Under the pieces are notes generated by a model, which saw only the letters and a program-made list of their open reading frames with translations, searched no databases and had not been told where the DNA came from. Made by a program: the position numbers and the translations under genes. Below, piece after piece: positions 10,585 to 21,991 of a stretch of DNA of 64,000 nucleotides (position 1 is the first letter of the stretch; each line of letters starts with the position of its first letter). The stretch comes from Zanthoxylum bungeanum (Eukaryota > Streptophyta > Magnoliopsida > Sapindales > Rutaceae). The stretch covers positions 1-64,000 of the forward strand of contig SKCR01023422.1 in the NCBI GenBank assembly GCA_019454045.1, in the 5' to 3' direction.

Positions 10585-11649
10585 CTACTTTCTTCTTTGG
10601 TATCCACCGGTTCTTATGACATGAAAAAGATAGCTTGGCAGGCTGTGGTGATTTATCCATAGATGGTCCCCCAGGATATGTAGATTCCCTTCAATTGGAA
10701 ATTCTGGACTGCACATTCGGCAAAATTGGCTCGGTTTTCTTTTTAATCTTCCAGGAATTATCTCTAAGTGAGAACTGGCCTTTCTTTTCCTCTTTTTACG
10801 GCCCTTTGGGAGTGGTTTCGAGTTTAGCTGCAGAGAATTTTCCTTTATACATGGTTGCATTATGCTCATAGGCTGTTGAAATACTGATTCACCCTGTCTG
10901 GTTTCAACTCTCTTTTCTACTGTATCTATCATGTGACAGTCTGCATCACCTTGAGAACTCGGCATGGCTCTGAAAACACTGAAGGTGATTTCTTCATATT
11001 GACCTCTCATTATCAATTCACCTTTGTTCTCTTCTTCTGTTACTGTTTCCTCCTGAAATACCATTTCATTTTCTTTACTGCCTAAGTCCTGAGAGGTGTC
11101 TTTAAAATCTTTTCCGCTCCTACAGGTTATAATTTGACTTTGCTCATTGGGGTTGACTTCAGTATCACTCGGAAAATCCCATGTCTGTTGATTGGCCATG
11201 GAAGAAGCAAGCAACTCAATTTTTGCTTCTAAAGATTTCATATTTGCCTCTATATTGCCCATTCGTGTTTCGATATTATCCAGCATTGACTCATTCTTCT
11301 CAAACCTCTCTGAAGCTGTAGCTACAAACGTGATCATGAGGTCTTCTAAGGAAGGTTTCTGCTCAACTTTTGGATAATTGAAGCCATGAGGAGGTTGCAA
11401 AATGTTCTCCATATCAGCATATGAAAAATTCGGATGATAATAATTAAGCCTATGACTGCCTCTACAGTTGTTGAAGTTCCAATTGTTCACATACTGTACT
11501 TGTTCAAATCCTGCTCCTCTGTTGGATAAAAACATTCCATTAGCAGAAACAGCTTCAATAGACGGTTGACTCATTTGATTTATCAATACTGCTAGATGAG
11601 TCGTGAAGGACGATACTTCAGCTATCAGTGCACTAACAGGATCTGCCAT
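10585..11649 (-). pseudogene. Partial gag protein of element B (C-terminal half)
   Basis: A 354-residue open frame starting at ATG 11649. It aligns with the C-terminal part of the element C gag: shared FEQVQYVNN, NRYHPN/LNYYHPN-like and SLEDL...FVA...RFEK...NIETRMGNIEA segments, the last predicted as coiled coil. A GRLPSDTE-like segment (FPSDTEVNPNEQ) and a TCRSGKD segment follow. The N-terminal retrotransposon-gag domain seen in element C is missing, so the product cannot be a full capsid protein. The last ~150 residues are basic and low-complexity, ending with LPSYLFHV, which matches the end of the element C frame. Confidence 0.75.
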
Positions 11650-11902
11650 TGGTTCTTTTCAAACTCACCTCGTAAGAAAAAAATAAAACAAAAATAAAAT
11701 AAAATCAAATCAATCAAATAAAAAAAAGAAATAATACAAAAAATAAAAATAAAACTTAAGACAAAAATAAAGGAAATAAAAATAATAAAATTAAAAATTA
11801 AAAATTAAAATTAAAATAAAATTCTAAATTAAAGCTAAAATTACTTGGTAGTAGTATTAATGTGAATTAAACAAACAATCCCCGGCAACGGCGCCAAAAA
11901 CT
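11650..11902 (-). other. Element B leader with tRNA-Asp primer-binding site
   Basis: On the minus strand TGGCGCCGTTGCCGGGGA lies at 11896-11879, 6 nt inside the 5' LTR edge. This 18-nt word is complementary to the 3' end of plant tRNA-Asp(GTC). The rest of the leader is A/T-rich with no gene. Confidence 0.88.
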
Positions 11903-13578
11903 TGTTGTGATATTTTATATCGTACCGCAAGTGTACGGTGTCAAGTTTTAGTATAAATATGAGTTAAGAGTGTCGAACCCACAGGGATTGCGTTAACTCG
12001 CACTAAGTACTACAATTGATAATCCTAACTTTATTTAGAAAACAATTAATAAAGATTTAATTATATAAATAAATATAAAAATAAAAATAATTTATAGGAG
12101 GAACTAATACGATAGAGATTCTGGATCCTGATTTCACCTAGCTGTCTCCTATGTATTTTTCATGCCAATTAATCTTTGTTCAGTTATATTATTTATAAGT
12201 CAAGATCCTAAAATATTCACTCCCTCTCTCGAGTGCCGAGTGAAAATATTATCAACTATAGACTTCGATATCTCTATAAAAATCCAATAGTTAACAACTC
12301 ATTACGATTTGTGATTCTATTTTAACGACTTCAAAGGACTACAGATTCTCTCGAACTCTATAAAATCCTAGGTTATATTCTCTAGATCTATTCAAAATCC
12401 CCTCTCTCGAGTGATAGATTCTAAACATTCACCATCTTCAATTGTGGCCAGCAATCAAGAAGCATTAAACTCAAAAGAATATAAATAATTAATAAAACTT
12501 CATTACAAAACTGATAAACAAAATACAAGGTTCAAGCATCAATTACAATCGTTCTCCAAATTTAAGGAGTAAATCATGACAAAAGATAAATAAAACAATA
12601 AATAATCAAGCCACGAATTTAATGGAAATCATTAGAGTTTTAAGAAAGAAATAAGAAGATAAAACCCGAATTGAATCTCTTCCTCTCCGGATATTACAGC
12701 CTTTGTCTCCTCTTGTCGCTCTTCAATCCTCTCATTGGATCTCTAAAAATATTTAATTCTGTGTTTTGTGCTCTGTATTAGCCTCCCCTTGAGTGTTGGA
12801 TGTAATGTTATATTTATAGTTGAGGCAGGGAGTGTTTGGGTGGCATTAGGATTATTAAAAACCCTAAAAAGTGAATCCTGGAATACGCGTGCTTCTCTTC
12901 TCCGCAGCGCCGCGGCGCCAAATTGTCGGGAAATTGTATGGGTGAGGAGCGCCGCGGCGCCATTGTATTGAGTAAAGAGGCGCCATGGCGCCTAGGCATG
13001 GCTCTCTTTAGATAATGAAATGAGGCCCACGTGTTTTAGCTTCTCTCTCCTATTTTCTCTTTTTTACTTTTTCACGCCAACTTCTTGTAACACAAATAAA
13101 ATTAAGAAGATGGGCCCACGTGTGTTTGTTCTTTTATTTGGTCAAAAGTTGCAGCTTTGACCTTGTTATCTCACGATTCTCTTTCCAATTTTTGGGCTTC
13201 AATGGGGCGCCATGGCGCCCATGTTGTTCTCTTAATTTGGTCAAACAACTGCATGCCTTATTCTTTCTTTGGTCCAACATTGCGGCTCTCCATGTTTAAC
13301 AAATGGCGCCGTGGCGCCATACTCCCTGGATTTTGTATGGGATTGTGGCGCCGCGGCGCCAGTTCAATCTTTCATTGCTTCCTGCTTTTCGCGTTCTCGA
13401 CTTCCTTATCAATGCTCCCAATAGGTCCCGAAACACGTGCAATTATTTCCAGATCCATGTATTAATGCTCCTACAAATATAACATAAAATAAACGATAAA
13501 TGATATTAAATATCTCGAATTATAACAAAACAATAAGCTAAAGATATCGGAATAAGTGAGTATAAACCACACTTATCA
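11903..13578 (-). repeat. Element B 5' LTR
   Basis: On the plus strand it runs from TGTTGTGATATTTTATATCG to CACACTTATCA. Differences from the 3' LTR are a few single bases and small indels (for example near 12089, 12573-12590 and 12965). It carries the same six GGCGCC palindromes. Confidence 0.93.
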
Positions 13579-14279
13579 ATAGACCCCTCATAATCCCATT
13601 GGTATTATGACTATGTGTCTATGGGAGTCCGACATCAGGGTAGGTGTGTATGGTCTTAACCTGAGACTTGCACCGCTAATGCTTACGACAATCAATATGA
13701 TTTAGTTGAGGTCGTCCAGGACTCTAACCGATTCTGTGTACGCCAATGCTGGGTATATTGAGAATCGTAGAGTATTGGGTGTGATGTCAAGACGGAAGTA
13801 TCACTCCAGTCATAGTGGAGATGATGTCACGCAGGATACGGTATTAGTGCTCTTAAGTGCTGGCCGGCCATCGGGATATTATGACAAGGTCATGTATATC
13901 CGATTATAGAGACTAGTTACCAGACATCCGATATGTGCTTCGGACGTGGCAGACACTTATCCAGCCCCAGCCCTAGCACGTGACTATCCGATACTGGGCC
14001 GATATACATGATACTTGGTATACTACGCTTGATATAGATCTTAAATATTCTTAGATGAATATGACCGGAGAGTTTGGTAGACTTCGTGCTTTGCTAGAAG
14101 CCGATCTTGTCTCGTAAATCGGTAGAACGTAGTACTTGGTACGTGCGTGATTCGGATACTCCGACGACCGTATTTACTACCGAATTATCCGGGGATCTTA
14201 TGGGTCGCTTCCCGATAATGCACCGATGACGCATAACTCGCACTCATTAATAATCTGGGATTATATAGAAGAAAGAGAA

Positions 14280-14547
14280 AATTAATCTAGGATTAATTAC
14301 GGAGATATTTTATCTAGGATAAAATATCGTCTAGAGAGAGATAATGATTAATTTGGAATTAATCAGTAAATTAATATATTCGATATATTAAATGAAATTA
14401 GATTCGACGCGGAATTAAAATTAGATTTTAATTCGGGCGAACGAATTAATTTAGAATTAATTCGTTAGCGACGTGAATAGTGAATTCGCTAGGCGTAATC
14501 ATTTAATTACGACGCAACGGAAAAACTCGCTAATTAGGAATTAGCGA
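14280..14547. repeat. Chain of perfect short palindromes with 3-nt centres
   Basis: Successive perfect inverted repeats, each with a 3-nt spacer: 14280-14298 (8-bp arms), 14305-14327 (10), 14346-14364 (8), 14371-14391 (9), 14413-14433 (9), 14440-14466 (12) and 14527-14547 (9). Spacers are TAG, TAG, TGG, TCG, TAG, TAG and AGG. The chain lies inside the Copia LTR at 7132-15297. Confidence 0.9.
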
Positions 14548-15355
14548 AACCGAGCCCGAGTGTGATTGCGAGCGCATTTGTATTTCGAATTCGAGTGCGG
14601 CAACGCAAGTCACATCAAGCGTCAAATCATTCGTCACATCAAGCGTCAAATCAATAGTCACTTTGAGTGATGTGATTGATTGATTGATTGATGTGATTGA
14701 TTCATTGAGTGATGGACACACAACATGTCACTTGATAAAGTGACATTGAATAGAAGATGGAAGTAGATGAAATAGTGTTAGTTGTTGAGACTTTTACCAT
14801 TTTAATTATTTGATGAATTATGTGGTATTGTTTAATGTATTTTCTTGGAAAATATATAAATGTTTTTGGAAAATCATTTGGCAACCAATAACACAATTTC
14901 TCTCCTTCAATTCTCTCTCACAACTCACGCCCAAAAGGGCTTCATCTCCTTCTTCTTCACAGCTCACTGCCGTGAGCTTCAAGGGAAGCATGAGTGTGTT
15001 TTTGTGGCAAAAACACAAGTGCTAGCACACTTACGAGACTTGCGAAGGTGTTAGGGAGGTTCACCCATGAGGCGGGATCCGTTCGACGAAGCTTGGAGCT
15101 TGACGAAGGACCATTTTCACGCCCAAAACAGTGAGCAACATCACTGCAGTTCACGCCCAAAACAGTGAGGAATTTCGAATTTTGTTGCTTGCCGCATCTC
15201 TCAACCGATCGATGTGAGTATTCCGCTACCTCCGTTGATGTATTCACACATGTATTTCATGTCTTGTTTGATCTTGGGACCTAGATAAAACCTAACACTT
15301 CCATAGAAAAACTGGCAATATGAGACCTCGTCTCATGACAAATAATCTGACATGT

Positions 15356-16827
15356 TGATAAGTGTGGTTTATACCCACTTATTATGGCATTATTAGCTTA
15401 TTGTTTTGTTATATTTCGAGATATTAAATGTCATTTATAGTTTATTTTCTGTTTTTAATTGTAGGAACATTATTACATGGATCCTGGGATAATTACACGT
15501 ATTTTGGGGACCGTACGGGAGCATAGGACACAACGCAGGAACAGAGATAATCATTCGCGCCCCAGCGCCATCAGGAAGATAGAAGATACAGCCAAAAGGC
15601 CGAGAGAATGGCGCCATGGCGCCACCAATTCCACTGCTTTTGGCGCCATGGCGCCAATTGAGTAAATGATCAACAGGCGCCATGGCGCCTGTTGACTTAA
15701 AGGCAAAGTGGCGCCTGTCGACTTAAAGGCAAAGTGTCTCCTTGGCGCCAACAAAGGAAATGACTAATGGCGCCAATTTGTCATACAAGATGCAGAGACT
15801 TTGGCGCCATGACGCCAACTTAAGAGAGCCATGGCGCTGCGGGGAAAATACACACGTGCTCCAGGATTTGAATTTTAGGGTTTCTTAGATCCCTAATGAT
15901 ACCCAATGACTCCCAGCCTCCATTATAAATATAACAGTTCGTCCAACACTCAAAAGGAGGCTAATACACTGCACAAAACACATAAATAAATATTTTTAGA
16001 GATCCAATGAGAAGATTGAAGAGTGACAAGAAGAGACAAAGGCTGTGACATCCGAGGAGGAAGAGATTCAATTCGAGTTTTATCTTCTTGTTTCTTTCTT
16101 AGAACTCTAATGATTTCCATTAGATTCATGGCCTGTTTATTATTATTTTTATCTTTTGTCAAGAATTAACTCCTTAATTCTGGAGAATTATGTAACTAAT
16201 GCTTGAACCTTGTATTGTTTATCAATTTTGTTATGATGTTTTATTAATTTATTTATATTCTTTTGAGTTTAATGCTTCTTGATTGTTGGCCACAATTGAA
16301 GATGATGAATGTTTAGAATCTATCACTCGAGAGAAGGGATTTTGAATAGATCTAGAGAATATAGCCTAGGATTTTATAGAGTTCGAGAGAATCTGTAGTC
16401 CTTTGAAGTCGTTAATATGGATTCACAAAGCGTAATGAGTTGTTAACTATTGGATTTTTATAGAGATATCGAAGTCTATAGTTAATGATATTTTTACTCG
16501 GCACTCGAGAGAGGGAGTGAATATTTTAGGAGTCTTGACTTATAAACAATATAACTGAACATGGATTAATTGACATGACAAATACATAGGCGACAGCTAG
16601 GTGAAATCAGGATCCAGGATCTCTATCGTATTAGTTCCTCATATTTTATTGTTTTTATATTTATCTATTATAAATCTTTATTATTTGTTTTCTAAATAAA
16701 GTTAGGATTATCAATTGTAGTACTTAGTGCGAGTTAACGCAATCCATGTGGGTTCAACACTCTTTCACTGATTTATACTAAAACTTGACACTGTATACTT
16801 GCGGTACGATATAAAAATATCACAACA
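15356..16827 (+). repeat. Element C 5' LTR
   Basis: Runs from TGATAAGTGTGGTTTATACC to TATCACAACA. It contains GGCGCC palindromes at 15609-15624 and 15641-15656, and a perfect 26-bp palindrome at 15670-15695 centred on GGCGCCATGGCGCC. Further half-sites extend to about 15840. Confidence 0.92.
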
Positions 16828-16833
16828 AGTTTT

Positions 16834-16851
16834 TGGCGCCGTTGCCGGGGA
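16834..16851 (+). other. Primer-binding site, tRNA-Asp
   Basis: TGGCGCCGTTGCCGGGGA starts 6 nt after the 5' LTR and matches the complement of the plant tRNA-Asp(GTC) 3' end, as in element B. A T-rich leader follows to 16961. Confidence 0.9.
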
Positions 16852-16961
16852 TTGTTTGTTTAATTCACATTAATACTGCTACCAAGTAATCTTAGCTTTA
16901 ATTTAGATTTTTTTTTTTTTTTTTTGTTTATTGATTTTTTTTTATTTTGGTGCTTCAGTGA

Positions 16962-18416
16962 ATGCGAAAATCCACAAGTATCGACTCGCTCCTGTTTGAT
17001 CCTGAACTAGAAAGAACTGCGAGGAGACTAAAAAAAGAAAGAAAAATTGAAAAAGAAGCAATGGCAGCTGAAAACATAGAGAACAACCCACGCCAGGTGG
17101 CAATCAGAGATCACTTCAAACCGGTCATTGATGATATCTATTCTGGGATTTCCCATCAACCAATCAACGCCAACAATTTTGAGTTAAAACCTGCATTGAT
17201 CAACATGGTACAAAGGAATCAGTTTGGGGGTTCAGCTGTAGAAGATCCCAACTTGCACTTAAGGATGTTCCTGGAGATTGCAGATACCATAAAGATAAAT
17301 GGCATGAGTAAAGAGGCTATCAGGCTACGCTTATTCTCATTCTCTTTACATGATAAAGCGTGGGATTGGCTTCAATCAATACAGACGGGGAGTATCATGA
17401 CATGGCAGGATATGGCCACTAAATTTCTTGAGAGGTTCTTTCCACCAGCTAAATCAGCTCAACTGAGGGCAGAGATCAGTATATTTAAGCAGTTGGAGAC
17501 TGAGACTCTATATGAAGCATGAGAGCGCTTTAAGGATCTACTACGAAGATGCCCACAACATGATTATGCAGATTGGGTCCAGATTCAGTTGTTCTATAAT
17601 GGGCTGGATGGTTCGAATAAGACTGTGGTTGATGCAGCAGCTGGGGGAGCTCTATTCAAGAAATCAGCTGAGGAAGCACACAATTTATTGGAAGAAATGG
17701 CCATTAACCATTATCAATGGCCAAGTGAACGCGCTACGGTGACCAAAGTGGCCGGAATATATGAAGTAGACCCTCTTGTGGCACTTACAGCTCAGATTTC
17801 CACCTTAGCCACTAAAGTAGCAACCCTGAAAAATCCACGAGTACCATCTATTGAATCAGCGGCAGCTACAAACATGCAGTTATTGGAAGGAAATCCGAAC
17901 TTTGAGCAAGTCCAATATGTGAACAATCAGAATTTCAACAATTTTAGAGGAAATCTTGTGCCTAACCGTTATCATCCAAACCTGTCATATGCTAACACAG
18001 AGAATACCTTGCAGCCTTCTTCTGGTTTTGACTATCAAAGAGCTGAGCAGAAATCTTCCTTAGAAGATTTCGTGAGCACGTTTGTTGCTAGTACTTCAGC
18101 GAGATTCGAGAAGACTGAGTCAAGGCTAAATAATATTGAGACACACATGGAAAATATGGAGGCCACAATGAAGTCCTTAGAAACACAAATTGGGCAGATT
18201 ACGTCCTCCATAACCAAGCAGCAGTATGGATATTTGGATAAACTGCCACAATTGCCAAACTATCTTTTTCATGTCAAAGCAGTCAGTGGATACACAAGAA
18301 GAAGCTACCATGACCACCATTTAGGTGGTTGCGTCTGGCTGAAGACGTTAAACTTAGCGCTAGCGGGGAGGCAACCCTTGCATTTACTTGCATTTATTTA
18401 TTTTCTTTACTTTTAA
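16962..18416 (+). pseudogene. Gag of element C, interrupted by one TGA
   Basis: One continuous frame from ATG 16962 to TAA 18416, broken only by TGA at 17520-17522, where related gag proteins have Trp (LYEAWERF context); a single G-to-A change explains it. The N-terminal part holds the retrotransposon-gag domain (DPNLHLRMFLEI ... LHDKAWDWLQS ... FLERFFPP). The second part holds EEAHNLLEEMA, FEQVQYVNN and a coiled-coil segment (RFEKTESRLNNIETHMENM). No zinc knuckle, protease or polymerase follows. The frame ends across the GCGCTAGCGGGGAGGCAACCC block (18357-18377). The capsid would be truncated unless the stop is read through. Confidence 0.85.
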
Positions 18417-19033
18417 ATTTTTATTTTATTTTATTGTGTGTTATTTATTAATTTGCATGTTATTTATGCAGGTAGCACGAGACACACAACGCCCGTGCAA
18501 CCAAATTCTAACAAGCAAGAGCCTGATCAACTCCATGCACGGTAGTGTTCCTCACTTTTGTTCTTAATATTTATATTACATTGAGGACAATGCAAATTTT
18601 AAGTTTGGGGGTGTGTGTATGCTGTTTACTTGCTATTTAGTTTTTTAAATTTATTGAAAAAAACAAAATTTATTTTAGTCTTTGATAGTAAAGTATAAAT
18701 CCTGTGGTGATTTTGTTTGTTTATAGGTGAAATTTTAGAAACGATAAGTGCCCGATTTACTTTTATCTGATGCCTTGAATAACTGATCTATGCTAGACTC
18801 ATAAACACTTAAAAACAGGTTTTTAGCAGTAAGACTTAAGTAGTTGACAATGTGACTAGTTGAAGAAATTGCATGTCGATGAATGACCGTTTGCTTAGAT
18901 ATCTATCTTGATTTGCTAGTGTTATGAAGTATGGTATAGCTAAAAAGAAAAATGTCTCTAAAGAAAGAAAATAAACCACCTATAACCGATAAGCGTGAAG
19001 CTACCCATGGGCGAGTATTAGGACCACCATGAG
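18417..19033 (+). other. Element C 3' internal region
   Basis: Non-coding. A probable splice acceptor TTATTTATGCAG ends at 18472, and the ACATTGAGGACAATGCAAATTTTAAGTTTGGGGG block lies at about 18578-18610. A CCCATGGGCGAGTATTAGGACCACCATGAG stretch then runs directly into LTR sequence at 19034, where element B has a further ~600 bp of internal sequence. Confidence 0.8.
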
Positions 19034-19846
19034 GATTGAAGAGCGACAAGATGAGACAAAGGCTGTGACATCCGAGGAGGAAGAGATTCAATTCGAGTTT
19101 TATCTTCTTGTTTCTTTCTTAGAACTCTAATGATTTCCATTAGATTCATGGCCTGTTTATTATTGTTTTTATCTTTTGTCATGAATTAACTCCTTAATTC
19201 TGGAGAATGATGTAACTAATGCTTGAACCTTGTATTGTTTATCAATTTTGTTATGATGTTTTATTAATTTATTTATATTCTTTTGAGTTTAATGCTTCTT
19301 GATTGTTGGCCACAATTGAAGATGGTGAATGTTTAGAATCTATCACCCGAGAGAGGGGATTTTGAATAGATCTAGAGAATATAGCCTAGGATTTTATAGA
19401 GTTCGAGAGAATCTGTAGTCCTTTGAAGTCGTTAATATGGATTCACAAAGCGTAATGAGTTGTTAACTATTGGATTTTTATAGAGATATCAAAGTCTATA
19501 GTTAATGATATTTTTACTCGGCACTCGAGAGAGGGAGTGAATATTTTAGGAGTCTTGACTTATAAACAATATAATTGAACATGATTAATTGACATGACAA
19601 ATACATAGGCGACAGCTAGGTGAAATCAGGATCCAGGATCTCTATCGTATTAGTTCCTCATATTTTATTATTTTTATATTTATCTATTATAAATCTTTAT
19701 TATTTGTTTTCTAAATAAAGTTAGGATTATCAATTGTAGTACTTAGTGCGAGTTAACGCAATCCCTGTGGGTTCGACACTCTTTCACTGATTTATACTAA
19801 AACTTGACACCGTACACTTGCGGTACGATATAAAAATATCACAACA
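19034..19846 (+). repeat. Element C 3' LTR, 5'-truncated
   Basis: Matches positions 16014-16827 of the 5' LTR and ends TATCACAACA. The first ~658 bp, including all GGCGCC palindromes, are deleted. An ATGAG microhomology is present at the junction. Confidence 0.92.
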
Positions 19847-19851
19847 CATGT

Positions 19852-21033
19852 ATATGTACATGAAGTGCATCCTAGCATAAAATAAATTTCTAAAATACAT
19901 ACTCATGTATCTCAAAATCATGCAAAGTTTCTCATATATTACAAACTCATGATTTCAATGTAATCAATATTCGATCCATTCTTTTATATCAAAATATAAA
20001 CTTTCTAAAAAATTAATCATTTAATATATTACATTGAAAATTTATTTAAGAAAACATACAGAACTAAATATTTTTGGAAAACACCAATGTTACAAGCTTA
20101 TTCACGCACATGGTGAGCTGACTACCAAGAAAACAAACTAAAGAGTCAAGAATTACGAAAGAACATAATCCTAACTAGATAAATGAAAGAATATGAAAGA
20201 AACGTGACTCAATCGCTCTCGTAATCCTAACAAAATTTCGGTAGAGTTTCGTCTTCAATATAGATTTTCATTATACAATTCATCCTCATCCAACTTACAT
20301 CATATTCAATTCGCAACATACACATCCACATATCAATTCAACATCACTAGCCCAAATCTCGGGTATACAATAACTTCAAGCACACATTCTTACTAAATAA
20401 TATTTTCCTATTAAGTCCGAAATTTACTTCCAACCACACAACAACCATTTATATAGTCCAAGTAAATAAATTAATCACACTCTAAGTCTAATTAGATTTT
20501 GAAATACAAAACACGCATAAATTGAATATAATGATGAATTACATGAAAATTGAGATTCAGAGGTCTGTTATTACTCTGAAGGGTCGGGACAGCACAAAAG
20601 GAGACTCGGGAGATCAACAGTGAAATTGCATCTCCAAGCCTCGCATGGGCCTTACGTGACGCTGCTTATGCCGCGTATGAGCACCACACGCCGGCTGAAA
20701 TCTGAATTTTTCAGTGGCCATGCATTCGTCTCCTTTACCGATTCCAATGTCACTGATAGTTCGTCAATCATAGATCAGGATCACCGGAAAATCAAGAAAA
20801 ATCATAAAAAGCTTCTTACAGGAAAATCGACAAAAATTGATAGTTTTCCGCGATAATACCACCGTCAAAATGTTCCTCTCGTCAAGCTCTACACTTTTCT
20901 TAAAATACCCGATCAAGATTGGCTCTGAATCAGATGGATCGAGATAAAAATGCTTTATTTCTCTTCTCTCTCTATGTTCTTTCTCTCCCATTAAAAGAAA
21001 TTCATCCTCCCAATTCATATACCAATGATAACA
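19852..21033 (-). repeat. Gypsy LTR-like sequence of the decayed background element
   Basis: AT-rich with no protein family recognised. On the minus strand a possible LTR start, TGTTATCATTGGTATATG, lies at 21033, directly after the gag remnant at 21034-21420. The frames at 20620-20856 and 20764-21018 have no recognisable domain. I infer a 3' LTR split by insertions A, 7132-15297 and C; the other end was not found. Confidence 0.4.
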
Positions 21034-21420
21034 TTTAGCACTGCTAAAGCCTTATGTTGTGTTAGAGTGAAAACTCTAGCCTGAGCTCTAGGTTTTCTAG
21101 TCTGGCTACTTGAAGCTGCTCTACTATACGTAGTCACACCTGTGTGAGTCCCCGAAATTTGAACTCTAACCCCGCTCTGACCATGAATGCCTCTGGAATC
21201 ATGACCTGGAGGAATTGGTGTCCTCCGAATTTGTCCATCGTTATCATTGGCATTAGGGCAATCTCCTTATATGGCCCCATTATCTACATGAATAACAAAC
21301 TTTTGAATCTATTTTCCAATCTCGACCATGATTTTTCCCAAAATTAGCACACAATGGAAATGTCTCATCCCAAGCTTGACTTTGTTAACCACCAGAAGTC
21401 CTGCAGGATTGTGCTCTCAC
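21034..21420 (-). pseudogene. Gypsy (chromovirus-like) gag zinc-knuckle remnant
   Basis: Minus-strand translation gives CYSCR*WGHIRRLP, a decayed CX2CX4HX4C zinc knuckle with an in-frame stop and a lost final Cys. It is followed by a linker (TPIPPGHDSRG) and RVFTLTQHKA, the segment that normally precedes the retroviral-type protease in plant Gypsy polyproteins. Nothing beyond the protease boundary remains. Confidence 0.6.
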
Positions 21421-21991
21421 TGAAACATGACTATGTTAGAGTTGGTTCTTGGAGTGTCATTCCGAATATTGTATTGTACATTATATTACATTATTTATTA
21501 ATAAAATAATTACATTTTCATTTCAACCATGTTAATGGTAATTTATGTCATAATGGATATAAGTTTGATATATATATATATATATGCTGAGAATGACATC
21601 GACCTTAAAATAGTCATGTAGTAATACATGACATTGGGTGGTCTGACATTGGGATAATATTACTATTATAAACTATTCTTAAAGTAAATATTCATAGTCG
21701 TTGGTTTTGGAATACGGTCGAATTCCTATAACCTAGAAGACTAGCACATGTCGTATATTGGAATTGGAGTTCCAATAGTCTAACCCAATGTACCATGAGC
21801 AAAAGAAGCTCGTATAGACATGTGGGTATTCGTTGGAGCGAATACTGAATGACTCACAGGTGATTCCTAAAGTTGTAAGTACACACCACCGTCAATAGGA
21901 ATCTCCTAGAGTCGAGTAGCATATATGATCATTTGATTATAGGATAACATTGATTTTTTATGTGATCCTCCAGACTTTGATGCCATATATG

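Larger units (their letters stand above)
7521..13578 (-). mobile_element. Element B: young, gag-only LTR retrotransposon (Athila/Tat-like, non-autonomous)
   Basis: Two LTRs of 1677 and 1676 bp flank a 2.7-kb internal region, with a perfect 5-bp TSD ATAGA (7516-7520, 13579-13583). The minus-strand PBS matches the 3' end of plant tRNA-Asp. The only ORF is a partial gag; protease, reverse transcriptase and integrase are absent. By eye the two LTRs differ at only about half a dozen sites or small indels, so insertion was recent and must have used enzymes from another element. Confidence 0.93.
7132..15297 (+). mobile_element. Copia-type solo LTR split by element B
   Basis: Starts TGTTGGATAATATGACCC at 7132 and ends AAACCTAACA at 15297, with a perfect 5-bp TSD CTTCC (7127-7131, 15298-15302). 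Without element B and one ATAGA copy it measures about 2.1 kb. No gag or pol remains, so it is a solo LTR. The overlapping short frames at 14530-15247 have no family signature. The right half holds a chain of perfect short palindromes (14280-14547). Confidence 0.88.
15356..19846 (+). mobile_element. Element C: gag-only LTR retrotransposon with a deleted 3' LTR start
   Basis: Perfect 5-bp TSD CATGT (15351-15355, 19847-19851). The 5' LTR is 1472 bp, followed by a tRNA-Asp PBS, one gag frame, the conserved non-coding 3' blocks, and a 3' LTR missing its first ~658 bp. There is no pol. Same family as A, B and D. Host sequence on both sides is the decayed Gypsy background. Confidence 0.92.

Noticed and set aside
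11879..11896. Exact match to the 3' end of tRNA-Asp, possible tRNA gene
   Set aside because: Only 18 nt match, next to an LTR; it is a primer-binding site, as at 16834-16851. No cloverleaf is present.
14530..15247. Cluster of six overlapping small frames on both strands
   Set aside because: Inside a TSD-bounded Copia solo LTR, with no shared domain or splice structure.
20620..21018. Short frames of 78 and 84 codons on opposite strands
   Set aside because: No domain, no splice context, in decayed Gypsy LTR-like sequence.
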